Source: Limibacillus sp.
Lineage (GTDB): Bacteria; Pseudomonadota; Alphaproteobacteria; Kiloniellales; CECT-8803
Length of the DNA stretch: 49,511 nt
Assembly: GCA_037379885.1 (NCBI GenBank)
Contig: JARRJC010000012.1
Span: 1 to 49,511 of the forward strand
Direction of reading: 5' to 3'
This document shows positions 25,514-33,544 of the stretch, piece after piece. Position 1 is the first letter of the stretch, and the number at the start of each line of letters is the position of its first letter. The position numbers were made by a program, and so were the translations under genes. The notes beneath the pieces are model-generated. The model saw only the letters and a list, made by a program, of their open reading frames with translations. It was not told where the DNA came from and did no database searches.

Positions 25514-26558
25514 GGCCTTTCAGAAGGCCCTTCAGGCGCAGGTGAACGAGCGGCTGGACGGCCTTCTAGACGGCATCGAGGCCTATCGCCATCACCCCTA
25601 CAGCCGCGACCTGCCCGAAATGCCGGTTCTCTGGCAGGAGGGGTCGACCCGCCTTCTGGACTATGCCCCGGACGCGCCGGAAGACGCACCGGTGGTCTTC
25701 GTCGTGCCCTCCCTCGTCAACCGCTACTACGTGCTGGACCTTCAGGCCGACCGCAGCCTGCTGCGCTGGCTGGCCGGGGAGGGCTTCAAGCCGCTGGTGA
25801 TCGACTGGGACGCGCCGGGCGAGGCGGAGCGGGGCTTCACCCTGACCGACTACGTGGCCGGGCGGCTGGAGGCGGCGCTCGACGCCGCGCTCGCCGCCAC
25901 CAAGGCCCCCATGATCCTCACCGGGTACTGCATGGGCGGGCTGCTGGCCCTGGCCCTGGCCCAACGGCGTCAGCGCGATCTGGCGGGGCTGGTCCTGATG
26001 GCCACGCCCTGGAACTTCCATGCCGAGCAGGAGGAGGTCTCGCGCTTCGCCGGAATGCAGGCGGGTTTCCTGCAACCCCTGTTGCAGGGGCTGGGCTTCA
26101 TGCCGACCGACATGGTGCAGAGCTACTTCGCGCTGCTGGACCCGCTCTCGGTGCTGAAGAAGTTCATGGCCTTCGGGCGGATGGAGGCGTCGGGCAGCAA
26201 GGCCGGGCGCTTCGTGGCGCTGGAGGACTGGCTCAACGACGGCGTGCCGCTGAGCGCCCCGGTCGCGCTGGAATGCCTCATGGGCTGGTATGGCGCCAAC
26301 GAGACGCATCTGGGCCTCTGGCGCATCGCGGGCCATCCCGTGGACCCCGCGGAGGTCACGCTGCCGACCCTGGCGCTGGTGCCGGGGCAGGACCGGATCG
26401 TGCCGCCCGCCTCGGCCCTTGCGCTCACCGGGGCGCTTCCCACATGTGAGGTGATGACGCCCGCTTTGGGTCACATCGGCATGGTCGTGGCCGGTGGGGC
26501 GCGCGATCAACTCTGGCGTCCGCTCGCCGATTGGCTCTGGAAACGCTCCGCGCCCTAA
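25233..26558 (+). CDS. phaC: Short PhaC-type polyhydroxyalkanoate synthase (alpha/beta hydrolase fold)
   Basis: A 441-residue frame starting at a TTG preceded by GGGAGG; G+C-rich third positions in this frame begin at about that point, and GPRPLPMHLTTALMLW (Met at 25332) is a family-like N-terminus, so an ATG at 25332 is the alternative start. The catalytic Cys is in GYCMGG (~C233) instead of the Ser of ordinary hydrolases, with Asp in GQDRIVPP (~387) and His in GHIGM (~414), the PHA synthase triad. It joins hydroxyacyl-CoA units into polyester at the granule. At this size it resembles class III/IV or PhaC-like proteins rather than the ~600-residue class I enzyme. phaA and phaB lie downstream. 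Confidence 0.8.
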   Translation: MSRQDQQQEAKHQREGNRPLPAPGVRTGPRPLPMHLTTALMLWNSSLAAWPFWKNGSLPSKSGAQNPDASPEQARAEAERAAQLREALQRIDPEAFQKALQAQVNERLDGLLDGIEAYRHHPYSRDLPEMPVLWQEGSTRLLDYAPDAPEDAPVVFVVPSLVNRYYVLDLQADRSLLRWLAGEGFKPLVIDWDAPGEAERGFTLTDYVAGRLEAALDAALAATKAPMILTGYCMGGLLALALAQRRQRDLAGLVLMATPWNFHAEQEEVSRFAGMQAGFLQPLLQGLGFMPTDMVQSYFALLDPLSVLKKFMAFGRMEASGSKAGRFVALEDWLNDGVPLSAPVALECLMGWYGANETHLGLWRIAGHPVDPAEVTLPTLALVPGQDRIVPPASALALTGALPTCEVMTPALGHIGMVVAGGARDQLWRPLADWLWKRSAP

Positions 26559-26564
26559 GGCTTC

Positions 26565-26624
26565 TTGCGAAGAAGACCCGCGCCGCGCTATACCAAGCGG
26601 GATTGTGCAACGCAGCGAGCCCTG
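26565..26624 (+). promoter_or_regulatory. Candidate phaA promoter with PhaR-type operator just downstream
   Basis: TTGCGA (26565-26570) and TATACC (26589-26594) are 18 bases apart. Immediately after, 26599-26624 carries the same pattern as the phaR promoter (GGGATTGTGC, then GCAGCG and AGCCCTG). A TGCAGCAGG element is also shared (24748 and 26630 regions). A repressor bound here would block transcription of phaA. Confidence 0.55.
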
Positions 26625-26755
26625 AGCGGTGCAGCAGGTCCCAAGAGGACGCCTCATAGCTCTCCGTTTTCCGGGCCGATTCAACGCCGCAACCTTCGGA
26701 CGCACGATGCCGAAGGACCGGCTTCCTGGAACCAAAGAGGGAGGTTTTCCCAATC

Positions 26756-27928
26756 ATGTCCGATATCGTAATCGCCGGTGCCTGCCGCACCCCTGTCGGC
26801 GCCTTCGGAGGCGGTCTCTCCTCCGTGCCCGCCTCTGCCCTTGGCACCGCCGCCATCAAGGAAGTCCTGAACCGCGCCGGCGTCGAAGCCGGTGAGGTCG
26901 ACGAGGTGGTCCTGGGTCAAATCCTGACCGCCGGCGCCGGGCAGAACCCGGCCCGCCAGGCCGCCGTTCACGCCGGCATCCCGGTCGAGAAGACGGCCTA
27001 CCAGATCAACCAGCTCTGCGGGTCCGGCCTGCGCACCGTCGCGCTCGGCTCCCAGGCGATTCAGTGCGGCGACGCCAAGATCGTGGTGGCCGGCGGACAG
27101 GAGTCCATGAGCCAGGCCCCGCACGTCGCGCACCTGCGCAACGGCCAGAAGATGGGCGACCTCAAGTTCATCGACTCCATGATCCGCGACGGCCTGTGGG
27201 ACGCCTTCAACGGCTACCACATGGGCAACACCGCCGAGAACGTGGCGCGCCAGTGGCAGTTGACCCGCGACGAGCAGGACGACTTCGCGCTGAAGTCCCA
27301 GAACAAGGCGGAAGAGGCCCAGAAGGCCGGTAAGTTCGCCGACGAGATCGTTCCGGTCACCATCTCCACCCGCAAGGGCGACATCGTGGTCGACACCGAC
27401 GAGCATCCCAAGCACGGCACCACGCTGGAGAGCCTGACAAAGCTGCGTCCGGCCTTCGACAAGGAAGGCACCGTGACGGCGGGCAACGCCTCGGGCATCA
27501 ACGACGGCGCGGCCGCCGTGGTCCTGATGGACGGCGCCGAAGCCTCCAAGCGCGGCGTCACGCCGCTCGCGCGGATCGTGTCCTGGGCGACCTGCGGGGT
27601 CGATCCCTCGATCATGGGCACCGGCCCGATCCCGGCTTCGCGCGCGGCGCTGGAGAAGGCCGGCTGGACCGTCGACGACCTCGACCTGATCGAGGCCAAC
27701 GAGGCCTTCGCCGCCCAGGCCCTGGCCGTCAACAAGGACATGGGCTGGGACACCTCCAAGGTGAACGTCAACGGCGGCGCCATCGCCCTTGGCCACCCGG
27801 TCGGCGCCTCCGGCGCGCGCGTCCTGGTCACCCTGCTGCACGAAATGCAGCGCCGCGACGCCAAGAAGGGCCTCGCCACGCTCTGCATCGGCGGAGGCAT
27901 GGGCATCGCCATGTGCCTGGAGCGCTAA
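26756..27928 (+). CDS. phaA: Acetyl-CoA acetyltransferase (beta-ketothiolase)
   Basis: A 390-residue biosynthetic thiolase condensing two acetyl-CoA to acetoacetyl-CoA, the first step of polyhydroxybutyrate synthesis. The nucleophile is C88 in [10 protein letters not shown], the His is in [10 protein letters not shown] near residue 347, and the second Cys is in CIGGGMG near 377. The start [19 protein letters not shown] follows AGAGGGAGG. The length is exactly typical. It has its own promoter region and is closed by an intrinsic terminator, so phaB is likely transcribed separately or by read-through. Confidence 0.96.
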   Translation: MSDIVIAGACRTPVGAFGGGLSSVPASALGTAAIKEVLNRAGVEAGEVDEVVLGQILTAGAGQNPARQAAVHAGIPVEKTAYQINQLCGSGLRTVALGSQAIQCGDAKIVVAGGQESMSQAPHVAHLRNGQKMGDLKFIDSMIRDGLWDAFNGYHMGNTAENVARQWQLTRDEQDDFALKSQNKAEEAQKAGKFADEIVPVTISTRKGDIVVDTDEHPKHGTTLESLTKLRPAFDKEGTVTAGNASGINDGAAAVVLMDGAEASKRGVTPLARIVSWATCGVDPSIMGTGPIPASRAALEKAGWTVDDLDLIEANEAFAAQALAVNKDMGWDTSKVNVNGGAIALGHPVGASGARVLVTLLHEMQRRDAKKGLATLCIGGGMGIAMCLER

Positions 27929-27954
27929 GCTCAGGCGCCAATAAAGACGAAGCG

Positions 27955-27988
27955 AAGGGCCGCCCCGCCGGGCGGCCCTTTTCTTTTG
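27955..27988 (+). terminator. Intrinsic terminator after phaA
   Basis: AAGGGCCGCCC (27955-27965) pairs with GGGCGGCCCTT (27970-27980) around a CGCC tetraloop, an 11-bp perfect stem, followed by TTTTCTTTT-type sequence. Confidence 0.92.
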
Positions 27989-28168
27989 TCCCCTGCTCGC
28001 CTGCGCCGCCCGCCATGCCGCAGCGCGGGACGAGGGCCTTGGTTTGAAACTTGGCTCATGTTCTTATCAGGGTCACTTGGAGAGGCGCGCGGGGAGAGCC
28101 GTTGCGTCCATGAGCTATAAGCGGTCCCAGCACGAGGACCCGTGAAAGCAGAGCAGGGAGGTAACAGC

Positions 28169-28894
28169 ATGGCACGAGTAGCTTTGGTCACCGGTGGCAC
28201 GCGCGGCATCGGCGAGGCGATTTCGGTGGGGCTCAAGAACGCGGGCTATACGGTCGCGGCCACCTACGGCGGCAACGACGAGGCCGCCAACAAGTTCAAG
28301 GAAGCGACCGGCATTTCGGTCTACAAGTGGGACGTCGCCGATTTCGAGGCCTGCAAGGAAGGCATCGCCAAGGTCGAGGCCGACCTGGGGCCGATCGACA
28401 TCCTGGTCAACAACGCGGGCATCACCCGCGACACCACCCTGCACCGCATGAAGCCCGAACAGTGGTCGGCGGTGATCTCCACCAACCTGGACTCGCTCTT
28501 CAACATGACCCGCAACGTGATTGAGGGCATGCGCGAACGCGGCTTCGGGCGGATCATCTCGATCTCCTCGATCAACGGGCAGAAGGGCCAGTTCGGTCAG
28601 GCCAACTACGCCGCCGCCAAGGCGGGCGTGATCGGCTTCACCAAGACCGTGGCGCAGGAGAACGCCGCCAAGGGCATCACCGCCAACGTGGTGGCGCCGG
28701 GCTACATCGGCACCGAGATGGTGCGCGCCGTGCCCGAGGAGGTGCTGAACAGCAAGATCCTGCCCCTCATCCCCGTGGGTCGCCTCGGCGAGCCGGAGGA
28801 GATCGCGAGCTGCGTCACCTTCCTGGCGGGCGACGACGCGGGCTTCATCACCGGCTCCACGCTGAGCGCCAACGGCGGCCAGTACATGTCCTAA
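28169..28894 (+). CDS. phaB: Acetoacetyl-CoA reductase
   Basis: A 241-residue short-chain dehydrogenase reducing acetoacetyl-CoA to (R)-3-hydroxybutyryl-CoA with NADPH. The start at 28169 has an ideal GGGAGGT seven bases upstream; an in-frame GTG at 28142 is less likely. The cofactor loop is TGGTRGIG, the NNAG motif is LVNNAGITRD, and the catalytic Ser-Tyr-Lys are in ISSINGQKGQFGQANYAAAKAG. The segment GFGRIISISSINGQKGQ and the ending GGQYMS are diagnostic for PhaB over FabG. It supplies monomers to the PHA synthase upstream in the locus. Confidence 0.95.
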   Translation: MARVALVTGGTRGIGEAISVGLKNAGYTVAATYGGNDEAANKFKEATGISVYKWDVADFEACKEGIAKVEADLGPIDILVNNAGITRDTTLHRMKPEQWSAVISTNLDSLFNMTRNVIEGMRERGFGRIISISSINGQKGQFGQANYAAAKAGVIGFTKTVAQENAAKGITANVVAPGYIGTEMVRAVPEEVLNSKILPLIPVGRLGEPEEIASCVTFLAGDDAGFITGSTLSANGGQYMS

Positions 28895-28924
28895 GCGCGA
28901 AAGCGAAAGCCTGGAATTAGATAC

Positions 28925-28949
28925 GGGGCCGTCCGGTTTGGGCGGCCCC
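28925..28949 (+). terminator. GC-rich hairpin after phaB, without T-tract
   Basis: GGGGCCGTCC (28925-28934) pairs with GGGCGGCCCC (28940-28949), a 10-bp stem with one G-T and a 5-base loop. No U-run follows, so it may be a weak or factor-assisted terminator or an mRNA-stabilising stem between phaB and the next gene. Confidence 0.5.
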
Positions 28950-28983
28950 AACTCCGTGAACTCTACGCTCTAGGAGTCAAAGC

Positions 28984-29391
28984 ATGGCGACCCTGCCCCT
29001 GATCGAATACGAAACGGCGAGCGCGGAAGTGCGCGCGGTCTATGAGGAGATCATGGAACTGCGCGGCACCGACTGGGTGAACAACTTCTGGAAGGCGCTG
29101 GCCAACGACCCCGCGACCCTGAAGCGGACCTGGGAGTCGGTGAAGCAGGTGATGGCGCCGGGCGCGCTCGACCCGCTGACCAAGGAGATGATCTATGTCG
29201 CCGTCTCCACCGCGCATGGCTGTAGCTACTGCATCAACAGCCACACCGCCGCCGCCCGGGCCAAGGGCATGACCGACCAGATGCTGGCCGAGCTCATGGC
29301 CGTGGTCGGCATGGCCTCGGAGACCAACAAGCTGGTGACCGGGCTCCAGGTCGAGCTGGACGAGGCCTTCAAGGACGGCGCGCGCAAGTAG
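28984..29391 (+). CDS. Carboxymuconolactone decarboxylase / AhpD-like family protein
   Basis: A 135-residue all-helical protein of the AhpD-like superfamily. The redox motif HGCSYCINSH (Cys-x2-Cys-x3-His) is intact, so it should have peroxidase or disulfide-exchange activity rather than lactone decarboxylation. The leading segment LPLIEYETASAEVRAVYEEIM is typical of single-domain members. AGGAG lies eight bases before the ATG. It follows phaB on the same strand after a hairpin; whether it belongs to the PHA operon is uncertain. Confidence 0.85.
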   Translation: MATLPLIEYETASAEVRAVYEEIMELRGTDWVNNFWKALANDPATLKRTWESVKQVMAPGALDPLTKEMIYVAVSTAHGCSYCINSHTAAARAKGMTDQMLAELMAVVGMASETNKLVTGLQVELDEAFKDGARK

Positions 29392-29489
29392 CCGAAGGCG
29401 GCTTGCGGCTCTGGGCGGCGCTCTGGGCTGCCGCTCGGGGCCTTCTGGCCGCTTGCCCCGGCGGTCCGGCGCGGCTAGAAGGCATCGCT

Positions 29490-30401
29490 ATGAGCACGAC
29501 GCCTCCCTTGCCGCTGCCCGACCGTTCGGTCAGGGCCACCTTGATCGGTTTCCTGGCCGTGTTGCTCTGGGCGCTGCTGGCGCTCTTCACGGCGGGCGCG
29601 GAGAGCGTTCCGCCCTTCCAGCTCTTGAGCCTTTCCTTCGGCATCGCGTTCCTGGCGAGCCTCGCCTTCCTGCTGCGCCGGGGCCTCAAGGGGCTTTCGG
29701 TCTTGCGGCAGCCGCCGCTCGCCTGGGCGCTCGGTGTCGGCGGGCTCTTCGGCTATCACTTCTTCTACTTCGTCGCGCTGAAGAACGCGCCGCCGGTCGA
29801 GGCCGGCCTCATCGCCTATCTCTGGCCACTGCTGATCGTAGTTTTCTCGGCGCTGCTTCCGGGCGAGCGGCTGCGCTGGTTCCACCTGGCGGGCGCGCTC
29901 CTGGGCCTGGCGGGCGCGGGCCTGCTGGTGACCGACGGGGGCCGCGTCTCCTTTCAGGCGCAGTACCTGCCGGGTTATCTGGCGGCCATTGCCTGCGCGC
30001 TCACCTGGTCCAGCTATTCCGTCACGAACCGGCGCTTCGGCGGGGTGCCGACCGAAGTGGTCTCGGGCTTTTGCCTGCTGGTCGCGATCCTGGGCGGCTT
30101 CTGCCACCTGCTGTTCGAGAAGACCGTGGCGCCGGACCTCGGGGAGTGGCTGGCGATCCTCGGGCTGGGTCTGGGGCCCGTGGGCGTGGCCTTCTTCTTC
30201 TGGGACTACGGCACCAAGCACGGGCGGATCGCGGTGCTGGGCGCGTCTTCCTACATGGCGCCGCTGCTTTCCACCCTGGTCCTGATTCTGGCCGGTTTCG
30301 CCGAGCCGAGCTGGGTGGTGGGGCTCGCCGCCTTCCTGGTTTTCGGGGGCGCGGTTCTGGCGTCCAAGGACTTTCTCCTACGCCTCCTGAGGGGCGCATG
30401 A
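29490..30401 (+). CDS. DMT-superfamily exporter, EamA type, YddG-like
   Basis: A 303-residue integral membrane protein with about ten hydrophobic segments in two EamA repeats. The start at 29490 follows AGAAGG; an earlier in-frame ATG lies in Arg/Ala-rich sequence and is less likely. RATLIGFLAVLLWALLALF, EAGLIAYLWPLLIVVFSALL and SYSVTNRRFGG followed by FFFWDYGTKHGRIAVLG resemble the aromatic amino acid exporter YddG branch. It probably exports amino acids or other small metabolites across the inner membrane. Its stop overlaps the next gene's start (ATGA), so the two are translationally coupled. Confidence 0.87.
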   Translation: MSTTPPLPLPDRSVRATLIGFLAVLLWALLALFTAGAESVPPFQLLSLSFGIAFLASLAFLLRRGLKGLSVLRQPPLAWALGVGGLFGYHFFYFVALKNAPPVEAGLIAYLWPLLIVVFSALLPGERLRWFHLAGALLGLAGAGLLVTDGGRVSFQAQYLPGYLAAIACALTWSSYSVTNRRFGGVPTEVVSGFCLLVAILGGFCHLLFEKTVAPDLGEWLAILGLGLGPVGVAFFFWDYGTKHGRIAVLGASSYMAPLLSTLVLILAGFAEPSWVVGLAAFLVFGGAVLASKDFLLRLLRGA

Positions 30402-31060
30402 ACCGGCCGCCTCTCCTGATCTTCGATTGCGACGGCGTGCTGATCGACAGCGAGGCGATCGCCTGCCGCGTGGTGGCCGAGGAGTTGGCGGACTGGGGCC
30501 TCAGTTATGACGCGGGCGCGGTCGCCGATCGCTTCGCGGGCTACACCGACGCCGCCATCGCCAAGGTCGTGACGGCCGAAACGGGCGTCGCGCTGCCGGG
30601 CGACTTTCCCCGGCGGGTTCAGGCCAGGGCACTTATCGCCTTCGAGACCGAGTTGCAGCCGTTGGAGGGCATGGCGGCCCTGCTGCAAGCCGACCGGGGC
30701 GCGCGCTGCGTCGCCTCCAACGCCGCGCAGGAGAGGCTGGAGCGGGCCCTGGAGATCGTCGGGCTCTCCCGCTTCTTCGAGGCTGGCGCCTGCTTCAGCG
30801 CGGAGCAGGTGGCGCGCGCCAAGCCCGCGCCCGACCTGCACCTTCACGCAGCCGCGCGCATGGGCTTTCAGCCGGGCGAGGCGCTGGTGATCGAGGACAG
30901 CGTGACCGGCGTGCAGGCCGCCGCCGCCGCCGGGATCGCGGTCGTGGGCCTGCTGGCGGCAAGCCACATCCCGGACGGGCAGGAGGCCGCGCTGCGCGAG
31001 GCCGGGGCGCGCGACGTCTTCGCGTCGGCTGGAGAACTGTCGGAGTGGCTTCGCGCCTGA
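30398..31060 (+). CDS. HAD-superfamily phosphatase (beta-phosphoglucomutase/phosphoglycolate phosphatase-like)
   Basis: A 220-residue HAD subfamily IA hydrolase. Motif I is FDCDGVLIDSE (nucleophile Asp8-10 region), motif II is CVASNAAQER, the motif III lysine is in ARAKPAPDLHLHAA, and motif IV is LVIEDSVTGVQAA. An N-terminal helical cap is present. E. coli YieH (6-phosphogluconate phosphatase) has a similar layout; the actual sugar phosphate is unknown. It overlaps the exporter gene by four bases. Its stop codon region shows a short duplication. Confidence 0.88.
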   Translation: MNRPPLLIFDCDGVLIDSEAIACRVVAEELADWGLSYDAGAVADRFAGYTDAAIAKVVTAETGVALPGDFPRRVQARALIAFETELQPLEGMAALLQADRGARCVASNAAQERLERALEIVGLSRFFEAGACFSAEQVARAKPAPDLHLHAAARMGFQPGEALVIEDSVTGVQAAAAAGIAVVGLLAASHIPDGQEAALREAGARDVFASAGELSEWLRA

Positions 31061-31080
31061 CCCTGCTAAGCCTGACTCTG
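31055..31080. repeat. 11-bp near-duplicate at the stop of the HAD gene
   Basis: GCCTGACCCTG (31055-31065) and GCCTGACTCTG (31070-31080) differ at one base and are 15 bases apart. The first contains the stop TGA, and the second repeats a TGA in the same frame. Confidence 0.7.
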
Positions 31081-31087
31081 GCGCAGC

Positions 31088-31219
31088 TCAGGCGAAGACG
31101 CCCAGCACCGCCAGCAAGGCCACCACGGCCAAGCCGAGCGAGATGGCCAGCACGTAGCGCATGCGTTTGGTTTCCACGCCCTGGCGGGCGTCGGTCTTGT
31201 TCAACTTCTTATCTGACAA
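31088..31219 (-). CDS. Small single-pass membrane protein (43 aa)
   Basis: A 43-residue frame from TTG at 31219, with AGGAGG nine bases upstream on the minus strand. The first ~19 residues are polar and basic (SDKKLNKTDARQGVETKRM), and the rest is one transmembrane helix (VLAISLGLAVVALLAVLGVF) ending in Ala. The composition and the strong ribosome-binding site make it credible as a gene, and short ARQG...MRYVLAIS proteins are common as hypotheticals in related bacteria (from memory). The likely topology is N-terminus in the cytoplasm. No function is proposed. It is convergent with the HAD gene and downstream of the GST gene on the same strand, about 80 bp away. Confidence 0.65.
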   Translation of the reverse strand: MSDKKLNKTDARQGVETKRMRYVLAISLGLAVVALLAVLGVFA

Positions 31220-31300
31220 GGTTTTTGGCCTCCTGGCCCGTTCCGGTGATGGGAGCTCACCCTTAAGACCTTGGGGCGGAGATAGCGTCTTGCCAGGGGG

Positions 31301-31915
31301 TCAGGCGGGCGGCGGCGCGGTTTCCTTCATGGAGGGGCGCTCGCAGAAGCCGTCGTACCAGGCCGCCACCTTGGGGTGCGCGCCGCGCCAGTCGGAGATG
31401 ATGTTGCGGTACTCGGCGTGTCCCAGGAAGCAGGCGACGGCGATCTGGCCGATGGTGAGCCCGCCCTCGGTCAAGCTGCCGGCGTCACTCTCCAGGCGGC
31501 TCAGACCTTGCGCGATCTTCTGGCGCTGCCTGTCGATCCAGGCGGCGTAGCGGAACTCCTCAGGCCGGCGGCCTTCCATGACGATGGCGAGGGCTGCGTC
31601 CATCATGCCGTCGCCCAGCGCCTGCAGGACGAGGGCCGCCAGGCGCGGCTCGCCGGAGGCGGGGAAGACCCGCGCATGATCGTGCAGGCTGTCGAGATAC
31701 TCGCAGATCACCGGGGAATCGAAGATCTGCCGCCCGTCCTCCAGCACCAGCGTCGGCACCTTGCCCAGGGGGTTGTCGCCCTGAAGCGGGCCCGCGAGGT
31801 CGTTGGTGTCCGCCGGAATGGTCTCGATCCGGTCCCGCTGCCCGGTCTCGATGGCCGTCACCATCACCTTGCGGACGTAAGGGGAGGCCGCTGAGTAGTA
31901 GAGCTTCATCGTCAT
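31301..31915 (-). CDS. Glutathione S-transferase family protein
   Basis: A 204-residue GST with an N-terminal thioredoxin-like domain: MKLYYSAASPYVRKVMVTA, cis-Pro in NPLGKVPTLVLEDG, and the glutathione gamma-glutamyl contact DSPVICEYLDSL. The C-terminal domain is helical. Two in-frame ATGs (31915 and 31909) are possible; AAGG lies about 11 bases before the first. It is 48 bp downstream of gloB on the same strand, so both use glutathione and may be cotranscribed. The electrophile substrate is unknown. A second Cys at position 10-12 as in beta-class enzymes is absent; Ser is at that place. Confidence 0.9.
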   Translation of the reverse strand: MTMKLYYSAASPYVRKVMVTAIETGQRDRIETIPADTNDLAGPLQGDNPLGKVPTLVLEDGRQIFDSPVICEYLDSLHDHARVFPASGEPRLAALVLQALGDGMMDAALAIVMEGRRPEEFRYAAWIDRQRQKIAQGLSRLESDAGSLTEGGLTIGQIAVACFLGHAEYRNIISDWRGAHPKVAAWYDGFCERPSMKETAPPPA

Positions 31916-31963
31916 TTTAATTGTTACCTTATAACATTGCGCAACTGGCGCTGTTCGAGGCCG

Positions 31964-32734
31964 TCAGAAGTTGTCCTTGCGGCCGCGCACCTCGGCGAAG
32001 ACCCGCTCGGGCGCTTCCCCGCTGAGGGAAAGAGCATCGGCGAGGTCGGGCGCGTCGGCGCGCAGGAAGGGGTTGGTGGCCTTCTCCTCCCCCAGGTTGG
32101 AGGGCACGGTCGGCTGGTCCTGCGCGCGCAGCGAGTCGATCGTGGCGGCGCGGCTGCGCAGCGCCTGATTATCGGGATCGACCGTCAGCGCGAAGCGGGC
32201 GTTGGCCTGGGTGTACTCATGGGCGCAGTAGACCAGCGTGTCGTCGGGCAGGGCGCGCAGCTTGGAGAGGGAATGCCACATCTGCTCCGGCGTCCCCTCG
32301 AAGAGCCGCCCGCAGCCCAGCGCGAAGAGCGTGTCGCCGCAGAACAGGACGCCGCTCTCCTCGAACCAGTAGGCGATGTGTCCGCGGGTGTGTCCGGGCA
32401 CGAAGAAGACCTGGGCCTCGGCCTCGCCGAGCTGGTAGCGGTCGCCTTCATCCAGTTCTACCTCGATGCCGGGGATGCGGGCGCGGTCCGGCTTGGGGCC
32501 GACGATGGTGCAGCCCGTGGCCTCCTTGATCTCCAGATTGCCGCCGACATGGTCGGCGTGGTGGTGGGTGTTGAGGATATGGGTGATGGTCCAGCCCAGC
32601 CGTTCAGCCTCCGCCAGCACCGGGCCGGAGACGGCCGGGTCGATCACGGCGGTGGCCCCGCTCACCGGGCAATGCGCCAGATAAACGTAGTTGTCGTTCA
32701 GAACGGGGATCTGCTGGACTTCCAGTTTCGACAT
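31964..32734 (-). CDS. gloB: Hydroxyacylglutathione hydrolase (glyoxalase II)
   Basis: A 256-residue metallo-beta-lactamase-fold enzyme hydrolysing S-lactoylglutathione to lactate and glutathione in methylglyoxal detoxification. The dinuclear metal site is in THHHADH (56-62), with further ligands in VPGHTRGH, LFCGDTLFALGCGRLFEG (Asp) and YCAHEYTQANARFA (His). These segments are diagnostic for GloB. It is divergent from the methyltransferase gene across ~60 bp and upstream of the GST gene on the same strand. Confidence 0.96.
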   Translation of the reverse strand: MSKLEVQQIPVLNDNYVYLAHCPVSGATAVIDPAVSGPVLAEAERLGWTITHILNTHHHADHVGGNLEIKEATGCTIVGPKPDRARIPGIEVELDEGDRYQLGEAEAQVFFVPGHTRGHIAYWFEESGVLFCGDTLFALGCGRLFEGTPEQMWHSLSKLRALPDDTLVYCAHEYTQANARFALTVDPDNQALRSRAATIDSLRAQDQPTVPSNLGEEKATNPFLRADAPDLADALSLSGEAPERVFAEVRGRKDNF

Positions 32735-32796
32735 CTTGCTTCGGCTCCTCGCATTTCTTGCTTGCGGCGCGGTCGTTGCCGACCATCATAAAGACC

Positions 32797-33540
32797 ATGT
32801 GGGCCGATGTCGTCGATTTGCGAGACTTCTATGAGACCGAGATGGGGCAGATCGCCGAGGCGATGGTGCGCCGCTCGATCCGTGGGCTTTGGCCCGACCT
32901 CTCAAAATGCCGGGTCGCCGGGCTCGGCTACGCGGTGCCCTATCTGGAGCAGTTCCGCGAGGAGTCGCCCCAGGTCATGGCCCTGATGCCCGCGCAGCAG
33001 GGCGTGCTGCACTGGCCCGCCGAGGGTCCTGGCGCGGTGGCCCTGGTGGAGGAGACCGCCCTGCCGCTGCCCGACTCCAGCATCGACCGGCTGCTGCTGG
33101 TGCACGGGCTGGAGAGCAGCGAGGCGCTGCGCGCCTTGATGGAGGAGATCTGGCGCGTGCTGGCCGGCGACGGGCGTCTGCTGGTGGTGACGCCGAACCG
33201 CCGGGGGCTCTGGTCGCGCAGCGACAGCTCGCCCTTTGGCTGGGGTCAGCCCTACGGCCTGCAACAGCTGAACCGCCTGCTGCGCGGCTATGGCTTCGTG
33301 CCCACGGCGTCCGACCGCGCGCTCTATCTGCCGCCGATCAGGAGCCGCACGCTGATGAAGAGCGCGGAGGCCTGGGAGCGCTTGGGCGCGCGCTGGTTCA
33401 CCCGCTTTTCCGGCGTGGTGCTGGCCGAGGCCCGCAAGCAAGTCTGGGCCGCCTCCACCGTCCGCCCGGCGCGCAGCCGCCGCCCGGTCGTGGTCCCCAT
33501 CCCCAATGCCGCCCCTATCCGGCGGCAGGCGTTGCGCTGA
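32797..33540 (+). CDS. Class I SAM-dependent methyltransferase
   Basis: A 247-residue protein with a Methyltransf_11-like Rossmann fold. Motif I is degenerate (VAGLGYAVPYLEQF); the later strands are clear in ALPLPDSSIDRLLLVHGLESSEALRALMEEIWRVLAGDGRLLVVTPNRRGLW. The C-terminus is rich in Arg and Pro. The start at 32797 is inferred from homologue-like MWADVVDLRDFYET; an earlier in-frame ATG lies in the gloB upstream region. Methyltransferases of this kind next to gloB are common in alphaproteobacteria, but the substrate is unknown. It is followed after 4 bp by a HAD nucleotidase gene. Confidence 0.8.
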   Translation: MWADVVDLRDFYETEMGQIAEAMVRRSIRGLWPDLSKCRVAGLGYAVPYLEQFREESPQVMALMPAQQGVLHWPAEGPGAVALVEETALPLPDSSIDRLLLVHGLESSEALRALMEEIWRVLAGDGRLLVVTPNRRGLWSRSDSSPFGWGQPYGLQQLNRLLRGYGFVPTASDRALYLPPIRSRTLMKSAEAWERLGARWFTRFSGVVLAEARKQVWAASTVRPARSRRPVVVPIPNAAPIRRQALR

Positions 33541-33544
33541 CGTC

